Assembly (NCBI GenBank): GCA_029260765.1
Contig: JAJDCP010000013.1
Location: 107,020 to 171,019, forward strand
Source of the DNA: Planctomycetota bacterium
GTDB lineage: Bacteria > Planctomycetota > J058 > JAJDCP01
Reading direction: 5' to 3'
Length of the DNA: 64,000 nucleotides
Shown here: positions 10,001-20,500 of the stretch, one piece after another
Position numbering within the stretch: the stretch's first letter is position 1
Layout: each line of letters begins with the position of its first letter
The notes under the pieces: generated by a model
Told to the model about the DNA's origin: nothing
The model's database searches: none
The model's input: only the letters and a program-made list of their open reading frames with translations
Program-made: the position numbers and the translations under genes

Positions 10001-13000
10001 TCTTCGAGGTCCCTGCAGCCAGCGATGCGGGAGGCAACGCCCGCTTGCAGATCAAGATCCCCGATCCGGGTGATTATCTGCTGCGCTATCAGGCCCGGGA
10101 CGCGCGCGGGCAGCTGGTGCGCAACCAGATCGAGGTCTCGGTGGCGGGTGCGGAGGATGAGCACGAGCGGGCGCGGGTGCTCGCGGACAAGAAGGTCTAC
10201 CGCGAAGGCGAGCAGGCACGCGTGCTGGTTCAGAGCCCGGTCACGGGTAGCTGGGGCTTGCTGAGCTTCGAGGCCGAGCGGGTGCTCGACTACACCCTGG
10301 TGCGGCTTGACGCGGCCAACCAGACCATCGAGCTGCCGATGCGTGGGCGGTACGCGCCCAACGCTGTGCTGAAGCTGGCCATTCCCGGCCGGGACCGCTT
10401 GTATGAGGCAGAAGATGCCATCTTCGTGATCCAATATCTCGATGTGCGGGTGGAGAGCGACGCGGCCTCGTATGCGCCCGGGGAGACGGCGGTCTTTACG
10501 CTGACCGCGCGGGACGTGGCCGGCCAACCCGTCGAGGCGCAGCTCGCTTTTGCGTTGGTCGATGAGGCGGTGTACCAGATCGCCCCGGATGCCCTCGACG
10601 ACATCCGTAGCTTCTTCAACGACTCCCGGCGCGCGCTGGGCGTCGGCACGGCGGGCTTCCAGAGCTGGAACATGGCCGGGGTCACGAGGCTGCTCTCGGC
10701 GGACGCGCTGTTCGAGCGCAAGCGCGACAAACTGGAAGAGCTGGCGCTTCTGTCGCGCGAGATGGACGAGCTCGAACAGCTGTCGGAGGCTGTGCGAGAC
10801 GCCGTAGGCGCAGGGGGAGGAGCGGCCGGTGCCTATGGCCGACGCCTGCGTGGGGGGATCGACGGGGACGCGGTCCCTGCGGATGGAGCCTTCTATGCCG
10901 ATCCCGCGGTCCCGCCGCCCCCGCCGCCCCCACCGCCCCCTGCAGCACGTCCCCAGGCGCCCGGCAACGAAGACGCGCGCAACGGTGCCGAGCCGCTGGT
11001 GCGCCAGCGCTTCGCAGACACCGCCATCTGGCGTGCTTCGCTGACCACTGACGCCGCAGGTCAGGCGACGCTGCGGGTTCCCCTGCCCCACAACCTGACC
11101 ACCTGGCGGGCGACTGTGCGCGGGGCGGACCGGGGCAACCTGTTCGGGCAGGTGCTCGGGGCCCTGCAGACCAGCCAGCCCGTGGCCGCGCGCCTGGGCC
11201 TGCCGCGCTTCGTGGTGGTGGGCGACCAGCTGCGGGTCGCGGCCATCGTCCACAACCAGACGGGTGACGCGCTGACTGCAGATCTGACGCTGTCTGCGGA
11301 GGGTCTCGAGTTGGCGGGCGGCCTGCGGGTCAGCAGCAAGGTCGACGCCCACTCCCGCAAGCGGCTCGAGGCCGAGGCCAGCGCCCGAGAAGCCGGCCTG
11401 GCCATCTTGCGCGCCGAGGTACAGAGCCCTGCCGGGGCCGACGCTCTCGAGCTGCCGTTGCCGATTCTGGCGCGGGGCGTGCCGGTGCGGACGGGCAAGA
11501 CCTTGTTCCTCGGCGATCGCGACAGCTGGGCCAGCGAGCTGCCGGCCGACGCCCTGGCCGGGTCGGGGCAGATCCGGGTGCGCACCTTCCCAGCCCAGAT
11601 CGACTTTCTGCGCGCCGCGGCCCTTAACCTGGAGCGTTTCCCCTACGCCTGTGTCGAGCAGACGGTCAACCGCTTCTTGCCCTCGTTGGCCCTGGCCCAG
11701 ACGCTGGCTCGGCTGCAGATTCCGGACGAAGAGGCGCGGCAGAGACTGAACGCACTGGTAGAAGCCGGAGTGGCGCGCCTGCTCGCATTGCAGCGCAGCG
11801 ACGGAGGCTTTGGCTGGTGGCGGGAAGGCGGCTTCGACGCGTTGATGACGGCCTATGCCGTACTCGGCCTCTCTGCCGCACGCGACCAGGGTGTGTACGT
11901 TGATCCCGCGGCGTTGTACCGCGCCCATAAGCGCGCACAGTCGGCCCTGGGCAGTCGGGGCCCGGACGTCGATGCGCTCTTGCTGTACGCGATGGGCAAG
12001 GTGCAGACGCTCGATGCGGGCTCGATCCAGAAGGTCTACCGGCAGGTCTCGGCGATGAGCGGAGCCGGCATTGCCTTGCTGACCCTTGCCCAGCTCGAGG
12101 CGGACCGTCCGGAGACCATCGAAGGCCTGATAGGCATGTTGGTTCGTCAGGGGCGTGCCGAAGAAGGGCGGCTGTCTTGGGCTGCAGGCGGCGGCTTTAG
12201 CGCCGTGGAAGCCAGCGGCTTCGCCCTGCTGGCGCTGGTCCGCAGCGAGGCTCGCCTCGAGCTGTGCGGCCAGGCAGCCCGCTGGCTGCGAGAGCAGGCC
12301 TTGGACGGAACCTGGCAGAGCACTCGTGACACATCTGCGGCCGTGCAGGGCTTGTGTGCGCAGCTCACGCAGGACCAGCAGGAACAGCAAGCCACGGCCA
12401 TCCAGTTGCTGTTGAGGAACGAGGGCCGGATGCTGGCGCTGCGGGAGGAGGGGCCCGCAGAGCAGTGGGGACCCAAGCTCAGTCGGCGGCTGGCCGAAGA
12501 GCTGGCACGAACTCCACTGGAAGCCGGCGAGTTGTCTGTGGAGCTGATCGTGGAGGGTGGCGGGGCGCAGAGCCTGGCCATCGAGCTGAGCTACCTGCTG
12601 CCCCCGGAGAAGGCCGAGGCCAGCACTGAGGCGCTGCGCATAGAGCGACGCTATCAGGCCTACAATGCCTCGGGTGGTTGGGAGATCATCGAAGCCCGGA
12701 GCCGTCCCGAGCAACCCTCGTTGACGCAGATCCAGAGTGGCGAGAAGCTCTGGGTACAGCTGTCGATCGACTGTCAGGAAGACCTGCGCTATGTCGAGAT
12801 CTCCGACGCGATTCCGGCCGGCTGCGAGATCTTGAGAGAAGATGCCAGCGGCAACTTCCAGCGTATGGAGGCGCGCGACCAGCGGGCCGTCTTCTTCGCC
12901 TCGCAGCTCAAAGCCGGCAAGCACCAGATCCGCTACCTGCTGCGGGCGATCACTCCGGGCCGCTTCCTGGCACTGCCGAGCGTCCTGCGGCCCATGTACG

Positions 13001-14550
13001 AGCCGTTGCTCGAGGCGCGCAGCGCGGTGACCGATTTCCGCGTGCTCGCGGCCAGCGAAGCGCCTCCACCCCCTGCGGCCACGCCCGATGCGAGCTACGC
13101 GCAGCTGGCCGAGTGGGTGGACGACGAAGCCTGGGCGGAGGTCTTTGCGCCCAGCGCCGAGTTGTTGGCCCTCGATCTACGCACCGAGCCGCGCCTGCAG
13201 CTGCTCAGCTGGCGCCTGCAGGCGAGTCTGCAGGTCGGGACCGCAGGCCAGATCGTCGAGGCGTACGAGGCGCTGGCTGCTCTGCGGCCGAACGACCGCT
13301 GGTTCGACGATCTCGGTCTGCTGCACGATCTGGCGACGGCCTACGTCGAGACCGGCGAGCACGAGACGGCGCTGAGCTTCTACCGGCGTCTGTTCGAGGG
13401 GTACCGCACGGTCGATCTGGAGTTGGCGCGGGTGTACAGCGAGATCAGCCGGGAGAACGACGCCCAGCGGCGTTGGCGCGAGGTGCTGTTCCGCTACCCG
13501 AACAGCGGCTCGACGCAAGCGTCCTGGTTCGCCTGGGCCCAGCGTTTTGGCGACCTGCCGGCCGACGAAGGCAGCCCTGCGGCCACCATGCTTCCCGAGT
13601 CCCTCAACGCACTGACCGAGTTCATCGCGATGTTCCCCGGTTCTAAACGCTGCGCCGATGCCCAGCTGCTGCGCAGCCGCGCGCTGTACCGGCTCGACAG
13701 CAAGGCCGAAGCCGCCGACGAGGCGGTCAAGCTCGCCCGCCGCTACCCGGAGAGCGAGCGTCTGCCGGTCGCGCTGCAGCTGGCCACCCAGGCCTATTTC
13801 GAGGCCGACGCCTTCGAAAGCTCGCTCGAAGTAGGAGAGCAGCTGCTCGGCAACGAGCAGGCCACATCTCTCGCGCCTTCGATCTGGCACATCTTCGCCC
13901 AGATCCATCACATCCGCGGGCAGTTGGACGCCGCCGTGGCCGCCTACGAAAAGGCCCGCAACCATTCGGTGGATGCGGCGGATGCTCTGGCCTTCCTGAC
14001 CGAGAAGCGCCTGAGGCTGCCCGAGTTGATCACCGCTCCGGCGGGCCGCGACCTGGGCCTCGAGCTCAACTGGAAGAACCTCAGCAGCGTCGACTGGCAG
14101 ATCTACCGGGTCGACCTGCCGATGCTGTTGACCGAAGAACTGGACCTGGCCCAACTCGATGTCGACCTGACGGGCATCCCCGCCGAGCTCGACGAGCGGC
14201 GGCAACTGCAGCCCGAGGGAGCGTACCGCTGGCAGCGCGCCGATGTCAGCCTGCCCATCCAGGAGCAGGGTGTCTATCTGATCGTCGCCAAGACAGAGGC
14301 GGGCGATCAGAGTGCGGTGGCGCTGCTGGGTGATCTGCAGCTCGAGGTGCAGAAGACCCGCGGCCGTACGCGCGTCTATGTCACCTCCCGCGCGACCGGT
14401 CGGCCGGTCGAGGGGGCCTATCTGAGGATCTCCAATGGCTCGAGCATCGCCGCGCGCGGCACGACCGATGCCCGCGGGATCTTCGAGACCACAGCGCGTT
14501 GCAAGGCCGTGGTGGCGTCCAAGGACGGGGACTTTGCGCTCTGGCGCTGA
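7078..14550 (+). CDS. Giant secreted TPR - alpha-2-macroglobulin - TPR protein (paralogue 1)
   Basis: A 2490-residue protein. ATG 7078 is chosen because it opens a signal peptide (MRRVTCLVLCALLGTVLA). Order of regions: TPR-like helical repeats about 20-500; MG-type beta domains from about 502; an MG2-like segment near 697 (SERPVYRPGQTVQLKAFVR); a ten-Pro run near 1280; the A2M core (NLTTWRATVRGAD) near 1340; the thioester motif YACVEQT with Cys1525 and Gln1528; an alpha/alpha toroid (GGFGWWREGGFDALMTAY); a second TPR region about 2005-2310; and a final MG-like module ending FALWR. Bacterial A2Ms trap proteases in the periplasm. The PBP1C gene usually beside them is absent. A close paralogue follows after 34 bases. 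Confidence 0.9.
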   Translation: MRRVTCLVLCALLGTVLADDSDQALMRAKELLAERAYLDAAAALEELLQAELQPALSDEARYLRLHALALAKQHEQVVLESQAALQHIADAGWARKTTYLLAESYLALRRFEDGARLYAEQIARIASADDRGELAGLYEQIADEAFAGYQRGSEGDAIDALHRVPDYGRALRFYAKASEIYPTPQPRCAFFAARSASHLGQIERALAGFRAFIEAFPDDPQRAEAAFHAGELLSARGSWSEARKYLRQVPAELEVYPQSQRLLGQSWVAEGKLDRGLDVWQELVARHPERGEELSYLLGVTCFSAGRYEQAQTFWRQALERHPDAPQAAAAQFQIAQAALALQRFDEGRAELSRFLGAFPNDQRWVQAQGLLASSYVLEGRAAAADKREHDALAAWQKFIEAHPVHADVPNVLLESAAAWQRLEKLEKARATWRSLVAKYPRTTQGAEGQWQLALSFERQADLKQAVVELRRLREAFAGFAQAGWAQTRLSEMQQEELQLRTPRVFASDESLEVVITSRNIETLRFKLYRLDLAAYFEKKQTWQGVENLSIDIVEPAASWEEPTSAYEPYRRLEQTRRLAVAEPGAWLLQVEGGSFKARTLLIQSDLDMVVKVAAEQSLVFCLNRRTGELWPAAEVLQLVDGKLLESAQTGDDGVLLRALPKTSAAVLTLARSGKHLAFAGAGASSTRASSLAAKGYVFSERPVYRPGQTVQLKAFVRLERAGAYLNPEGQEVLLKVLDPRGVGLLAKSLVLDPFGAVDTELRLDAETTLGSYAVQVVLDKEVFLGSFEVEAYKKPEFLVNVAGTPTAVPGDSLRYTVEARYLFGGPVADAEVSWQVYSAPYTFDGSRYEDFNWFIRKQSGSAVRSNFVSAGSGRTDAQGRLQVELRSADSDGDLVYMLAAEVRDLDRRFARGSGRSLLTQQGWFAVLRADRKLVQAGDAIGVSLKTVDAAHLARSVEGSLQVVRLRPAGVEELLFEVPAASDAGGNARLQIKIPDPGDYLLRYQARDARGQLVRNQIEVSVAGAEDEHERARVLADKKVYREGEQARVLVQSPVTGSWGLLSFEAERVLDYTLVRLDAANQTIELPMRGRYAPNAVLKLAIPGRDRLYEAEDAIFVIQYLDVRVESDAASYAPGETAVFTLTARDVAGQPVEAQLAFALVDEAVYQIAPDALDDIRSFFNDSRRALGVGTAGFQSWNMAGVTRLLSADALFERKRDKLEELALLSREMDELEQLSEAVRDAVGAGGGAAGAYGRRLRGGIDGDAVPADGAFYADPAVPPPPPPPPPPAARPQAPGNEDARNGAEPLVRQRFADTAIWRASLTTDAAGQATLRVPLPHNLTTWRATVRGADRGNLFGQVLGALQTSQPVAARLGLPRFVVVGDQLRVAAIVHNQTGDALTADLTLSAEGLELAGGLRVSSKVDAHSRKRLEAEASAREAGLAILRAEVQSPAGADALELPLPILARGVPVRTGKTLFLGDRDSWASELPADALAGSGQIRVRTFPAQIDFLRAAALNLERFPYACVEQTVNRFLPSLALAQTLARLQIPDEEARQRLNALVEAGVARLLALQRSDGGFGWWREGGFDALMTAYAVLGLSAARDQGVYVDPAALYRAHKRAQSALGSRGPDVDALLLYAMGKVQTLDAGSIQKVYRQVSAMSGAGIALLTLAQLEADRPETIEGLIGMLVRQGRAEEGRLSWAAGGGFSAVEASGFALLALVRSEARLELCGQAARWLREQALDGTWQSTRDTSAAVQGLCAQLTQDQQEQQATAIQLLLRNEGRMLALREEGPAEQWGPKLSRRLAEELARTPLEAGELSVELIVEGGGAQSLAIELSYLLPPEKAEASTEALRIERRYQAYNASGGWEIIEARSRPEQPSLTQIQSGEKLWVQLSIDCQEDLRYVEISDAIPAGCEILREDASGNFQRMEARDQRAVFFASQLKAGKHQIRYLLRAITPGRFLALPSVLRPMYEPLLEARSAVTDFRVLAASEAPPPPAATPDASYAQLAEWVDDEAWAEVFAPSAELLALDLRTEPRLQLLSWRLQASLQVGTAGQIVEAYEALAALRPNDRWFDDLGLLHDLATAYVETGEHETALSFYRRLFEGYRTVDLELARVYSEISRENDAQRRWREVLFRYPNSGSTQASWFAWAQRFGDLPADEGSPAATMLPESLNALTEFIAMFPGSKRCADAQLLRSRALYRLDSKAEAADEAVKLARRYPESERLPVALQLATQAYFEADAFESSLEVGEQLLGNEQATSLAPSIWHIFAQIHHIRGQLDAAVAAYEKARNHSVDAADALAFLTEKRLRLPELITAPAGRDLGLELNWKNLSSVDWQIYRVDLPMLLTEELDLAQLDVDLTGIPAELDERRQLQPEGAYRWQRADVSLPIQEQGVYLIVAKTEAGDQSAVALLGDLQLEVQKTRGRTRVYVTSRATGRPVEGAYLRISNGSSIAARGTTDARGIFETTARCKAVVASKDGDFALWR

Positions 14551-14584
14551 TTCGCACAGGAACGATTCTCTGGAGATGTCCGAC

Positions 14585-17500
14585 ATGAAGAAGCTCGCCA
14601 TGTGCCTGGTTCTAAGCGCTGCTGTGTTGCTGGCCGATGATCTCGACCAGAAGCTGGCCGACGCCAAAGAACAGCTGGCTGCTCGTTCCTACGCCGATGC
14701 GGTTTTGCTGCTCGGAGAGCTGGTGCAGAGCCCGGAGCGCAGCGAGGCGTTGCAGGAGGCGCGCTACCTCTACCTCAGCGCTCTGGCACTCGATGGCCAG
14801 CATGCCGAGGTGGTGGCGGTCGGTCCGCAGATCATCGGCTTGCTGGAGGGCAGCCCTTGGGAATCCCGGGCGGCGTACCGCCTGGCGGAGAGCAGCTTCG
14901 GCTTGCGGCGCTTTGCCGATGGCGTCGCCATCCTCAAAGAACGCCTGGAACGGATCGCCGGTGCCGACGACCGCAGCCGTCTGGCGGGCGTCTACGAGCT
15001 GATCGCTGACGAGGCCTTCGAGGGCTACCTGGTGGGCACCACCGGAGACGCCTTGGCCGAGGCCAGCCGTGTGCCCGACTACAGCCGCGCAGCCCGGTTC
15101 TACGCCAAGGCGCGCAGCATCTATCCCGCGCCGAACGCGCGCTGTGCTTTCCTGCAGGCGCGGGCTACCCAAGAGCTCGGCCAGGCACGCGGCGCCCTCG
15201 AGCAGTTCGAGGCGTTCGCTGACGGCTTCCCCGAAGATTCCCGCTTGCCCGAAGCCGTCGCCCGCGCCGGAGAGCTGGCAGTGCAGCTGGGTCGCTATGC
15301 CGATGCCCGGCGGCTGCTGCGCACGGTGGCGGACAGCTCGGCCTGGCATCCCCACGCGCTCGAGCAGGTCGGCCACGCCTGGCGTGGCGAGGGAAAGCTC
15401 GACCGCGCGATCGCCGTTTGGCAGCAGTTGCTGGCCACGCATCCCCAGGCAGACAATGCCGAACGAGTGCACTACGCGCTGGGGGGCTTGTGTTTTACCA
15501 GCGGTCGCCAGCAACAGGCTCAGGAATTCTGGCAGGTAGCTCTGGAACGCTTCCCCGAGGCGGAATCTGCGGCTGGAGCCCGATTCCAGCTGGCCCAGAG
15601 CCACTTGGCCATCGAACAGTTCCCCCAGGCGGCCACGGCCTTGCGTGCATTTCTGGGCGCGCATCCCAATGATGCGCGCTGGGTGCAGGCGCAGAGTCTG
15701 CTGGCGCGCATTCCCATCCTGCTCGGAGACGCTGCGTTTGCCAACGACGACTTCAACGCCGCGATCGAGGCCTGGCAGAGCTTTCTGCTCGCTTCGCCAG
15801 TCGATGCAGAGGCGCCGCGCATCGAGCTGCGCATCGCTGAAGCGCTGCGCCAGTCCGAGCAGAAAGAGGCCGCTCGTGAGCGCTGGCGTTCGGTCGTCAG
15901 CAAGTATCCGCGCAGCCGGCCTGGCGCCGCCGCGCAGAAACAGCTTGCGCTGAGCTATCAGGAGGAGGCTGCGCTGCCCGAGCTGGTGGCAGAGCTACGC
16001 CGGCTGCTCGATCTGTTCGGCGGCTTCAATGAGGCGCGTTGGGCCCGGCAGCTGCTGGCGGAGTTGCAGCTCGAACAGCTCAGCCTGTTCAGCTCTCGGG
16101 TCTATGCCAGCGATGAGAGCCTGCGGGTGGAGGTGTCGGCGCGCAACCTGAGCGAGCTGCGCTACAAACTCTATCCGCTGGACCTGCTCGAGTATTTCCG
16201 CAAGAAAGGCCACTGGCACGGCGTCGACCGGCTGGCCATCGACGTGATCGAGCCCTCGCGAACCTGGACCGCCGCGGTGCCTTCCTACGAAGACTACCGC
16301 CTGCACAGCTTCGAGTTGGCCGTGCAGGTCGATGCGCCAGGCACCTATCTGCTGCAGGTCGAAGGCGGCAGCTTCAAGGCCCGCTGCTTGTTGGTGCAGA
16401 GCGACCTCGATCTGGTGGTCAAGCTGGCTCCTGAACAGATCCTGGCTTTCTGCCGTAACCGGCAGACGGGGGCCGCCGAAGCAGGCGTGGAGGTCTTGCT
16501 GGCCGACGCGGCGGGGCGTGCCATCGAGGGAGACTTTGCGACCGGTGCCGACGGGGTGCTGTTGCGCGAGCTTCCCGAGCTGGGCAGCGAGCTCTTCTGC
16601 CTGGCCGTCAAGGATGGGCAGCTGGCCTTCGTACAGACAGGGACCCTGCAGCTGCAAGGTTTTGGCTACAGCAGCCAGGCACACATCAGCACCGACCGGC
16701 CGATCTATCGGCCCGGCCAGACCGTGCGCTGCAAGGCGTTGCTGCGCGAGGTTCGGGCTGGCGCCTACACGACGCCCGAGAGTGCAGAGGTGCTGCTCCG
16801 GGTCGAGGATGCACGTGGCGTGCGGATCCACCAGCAGAGCCTGCGGGCCGATGCTTTCGGTGCGGTCGCGAGCGAGCTGGTGCTCGATGATGAGGCTGCG
16901 CTGGGGAGCTACCGCGTCGTGGTGGAGCTCGCAGGGGTGACCTTCAGCGGAAGTTTTGCCGTCGAGGCCTACCGCAAACCCGAGTTCACTGTCAGCGTGC
17001 TCAGCGCGCCGACGGCTCGTCCAGGAGACAGCCTCGAGTTCGTGCTCGAGGCCCGCTACTTGTTTGGGGGAGCTGTGGCGGACGCGGCTGTGGAGTGGCA
17101 GCTGTGGCTCGAGCCCTACAGCTTCGATGGCAGCCGCTACCGCGAGCTGATCTGGTTCGAAGAGGACCTCGAAAGGACGCGGGACTATGGAAGTCAGCGG
17201 CTGCTGCGAGGCAGCGGCCGCACCGACGCCGACGGGCGGCTGCGCGTGCAGGTGGCCAGCCAGGACCGTGAGAGCGATGCGGCCTATGTGCTGCGCACCA
17301 GCGTACAGGACGCCAGCCGCCAGTTCGCAGCAGGCAGCGGCCAGACGCTGGTCTGTGGGCAAGCCTACTTCGCCGTCCTTCGCGGCGAGCGCGACGTGCT
17401 GCAGCCCGGAGATCGCGCACGCCTGTATCTGGCCACGGTCGATGCCGCGCATCGGCCTGTATCCGCGGAAGGTACCCTCGAGCTGGTGCGTCTGTTGGGG

Positions 17501-20500
17501 CGTGACGAGAAGGTTGTCGGCAGTTTCCCTGCTGCTACCGATGCTGCCGGCCAGGCTGTGCTGGAAGTGGTTCTGCGCGAACCCGGCGACTACTGGCTGC
17601 GCTATCTCTCCAAAGACCGCGGCATCACCGACGCGATCCGCGTGACGGTGGCAGGCTCGCAGGACCGTGAGCGTGCCCGGCTGCTTGCCGAGCGGCAGGT
17701 CTACCGTGAGGGCGAGGTGGCGCGCTTGTTGTTGGAGAGCCCTGTCGCGTCCGGCGCCGCGCTGCTGACCTGGGAAGCTGAGCGGATCCTCGGCTACCGG
17801 GTGTTCGAGCTGAGCGGACACAGCCAGACGCTTGAGCTCTCGATGGACGGGAGCCTGGCGCCCAATGCCTGGGTTGAGGTGGCGATCCCCGACGTGGGCG
17901 TGCTCTATCAGGCGGGCGACGAGATCTACCTCATCCGTGAGCTCGACATCACGCTGGAGGCGGATGCCGAGCACTATCTACCCGGCGATACTGCTGAGAT
18001 CAGCTTGACCGTGCGCGATGCCCAGGGCCGGCCCACGCGCGCCCAGCTCAGCCTGGCGTTGGTGGATGAAGCGATCTTCGCCCTGCGCCCCGATAGCGCT
18101 CCGGACATGCGCGCCCACTTCTTTGGACGCAAGCGTCCGCGCGATGTGGTGACTGCGGGATTCCAGGGCTGGAGTTTCCGCGGCACCACCCTGACCCTGT
18201 CGGCAGATGCGCTGCAAGAGATGGAGAAGAAGCTCAAGGATCTTGTCGAACGTCAGGAGCAGAGCCTGCGTGAGAGTGGAAGCAGCAGCGAAGGCTCAGA
18301 CGATTTCTTTGCGGACAACCCGGCAGGCGCCGAACGCCGGGAAGCCGACCGGGCGCCCTCCGCGGCAGAATCCCCTGCGCCGGAGCCGGAGTCGGAGCCG
18401 TCCCCCGAGCAGAACGCGCACGGCGGCCGCTGGCGCGAGAATACGGGTGAGGCGGATGACGGGGAAGCGGGCGAAGCCGCATACCTGCGCAAGCGTTTCG
18501 TAGACACGGCCTACTGGGCTCCGCAGCTCGAGACGGGGGACGACGGACGGCTGACGGTCCGGATCCCTCTGCCCGACAATCTGACCACCTGGCGTGCCAC
18601 TCTGCGTGGAGCCAACGCTGGCGATCTGTTCGGCCAGGCGCGGGCCGCGCTGGAGATGCGCCAGCCTGTGATCGTCCGGCTGGGGCTGCCCCGGTTTCTG
18701 GTTGAGGGCGACAACCTGTCTGTAGCCGCGCTGCTGCACAACCAGACCGACGCAGCCCTCGACGGGAGCTTGACGATGAGCGAGGGCTTGCTCGAGCTCG
18801 AGGGCGGACTGCGGGTCGCCCAGAAACTGCCCGCCCACAGTGTCTCGCGCATCGAGCTGCCGGGTCACGCCCGTGCGGCGGGCCAGGCGGTGTTGGAGGC
18901 CCAGCTCAGCACGCCGGGCGGTGGCGATGCGCTGCAGACGCAGCTGCCCATCGTCGCGCGCGGTGTGCCGGTCCGTGGTGGGCGCACTCTGCTCGTGGCC
19001 GATGCTGCCCAGTGGAGCTTTGCGCTGCCCGCCACCATGCTCGAAGGCAGCGCCCGGCTGCAGCTGCAACTGTTGCCACGGGGCAGCGATCGCCTGCTGG
19101 CCGCGGCTGCGCAGTTGGAGACCTTTCCCTACGCCTGTGTCGAACAGACTGTGCACCGCTTTCTACCTTCCCTGGCGGTGCTCGAAACCCTCGAAAAGCT
19201 CGGCAGCCCCGATCATGACGCGCGCCAACGCCTGCAGGAGATCATCGAGAGCAGCGTCGCCAAGCTGGTCGCCGTGCAGCGGCCAGACGGGGGCTTCGGC
19301 TGGTGGCGCGAGTGTCCCTTCGACGCCACGATGACCGCCTTCGGCCTGTTGGGGTTGCAGGCAGCCCACAGCCGCGGCGTCTATGTCGATCCGAGCGCGT
19401 TGCGCCGGGCCCGCCAGCGGTCCGCTCGGGCGCTCGGCGAGGCGACTCCCGATCAGGCGGCTCTGTTGCTGTATGCCCTGAGCCAGGGACCTGACTTCGA
19501 GGGAGAGTGGGTGAACCGCGTCTACCGGCAGGTGTCGTCGATGCAGCCCGCAGGTTTGAGCTTGCTGCTCCTGGCTCTCCATGCCCAGCAGCGCCCCGAG
19601 TATGTCGACGGTCTGGTAGGGATGCTGCTGCGGCGCGGACAGCGCGCTGAGGGCATGCTCCATTGGAGCGGCGGCGGCGGTTTCAGCGCGGTCGAAGCCA
19701 GTGGCTATGCCCTGCGTGCCCTGGCAGCCAGCCAGGTCCGCCAGGAGCTGCTCGATGAGAGCGTGGCCTGGCTCGAGACCTCGGCCGTGTATCGCGGCTG
19801 CTGGCCGAGCACTCGCGACAGCGCCGCAGCCATCCAGGGCTTGTGCGCGCAGTTGCAGGCCGAGGAGGCAGGGGCTCGCTTCAGCAGCCTGCGCGTCAAG
19901 ATCGACGGCCACGACTTCCAGGTCGACGGCGATGGCCTGGTCGAGCAACTCAGCTGGTTGAACCGCAACCTGCGGGAGCTCTCGAAAGGGCTGCGACCAG
20001 GCACGCACACGGTCGAGCTCGCGACGCAGGGAGGGACCGGCCTGGCCGTCAGTCTTTCGCTGCTGCATCTGTTGCGGCCCGAAGACGCGGAAGCCGGGCC
20101 GGATGGGCTGCGCGTCGAGCGCAGCTATCAAGCCTACGAGACGGCTGGAGGACACTCTATCCTGCGGCCCGAGAGCCGGCCCGAGTTGCCCAACCTGGCC
20201 GCGCTGGCCAGTGGCCAGAAGCTGTGGGTGGTGCTCGACATCGAGACCCCCGAGGATCTGCGCTATCTCGAGATCTCCGATCCCATCCCGGCGGGTTGCG
20301 AGATCCTGGCAGATGCTGCCCGTGGTTTTGAACGTATGGAGGCACGGGATGCGCGGGCGGTCTTCTTCCGCAGCTCCCTGCCGAAGGGCCGCCATCAGAT
20401 CCGCTACCTGCTACGAGCACTGATCCCCGGGCAATTCCTCGCCCTGCCTGCCACGCTCTCCCCGATGTACCAGCCGGCTCTTCTGGCCCGTAGCGCATTG

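Noticed and set aside
9733..12924. Very long open frame (over 1000 codons) on the minus strand, antisense to the first A2M gene
   Set aside because: High GC leaves the antisense frame free of stops; the product is low in protein-like pattern and the plus-strand A2M motifs are clear.
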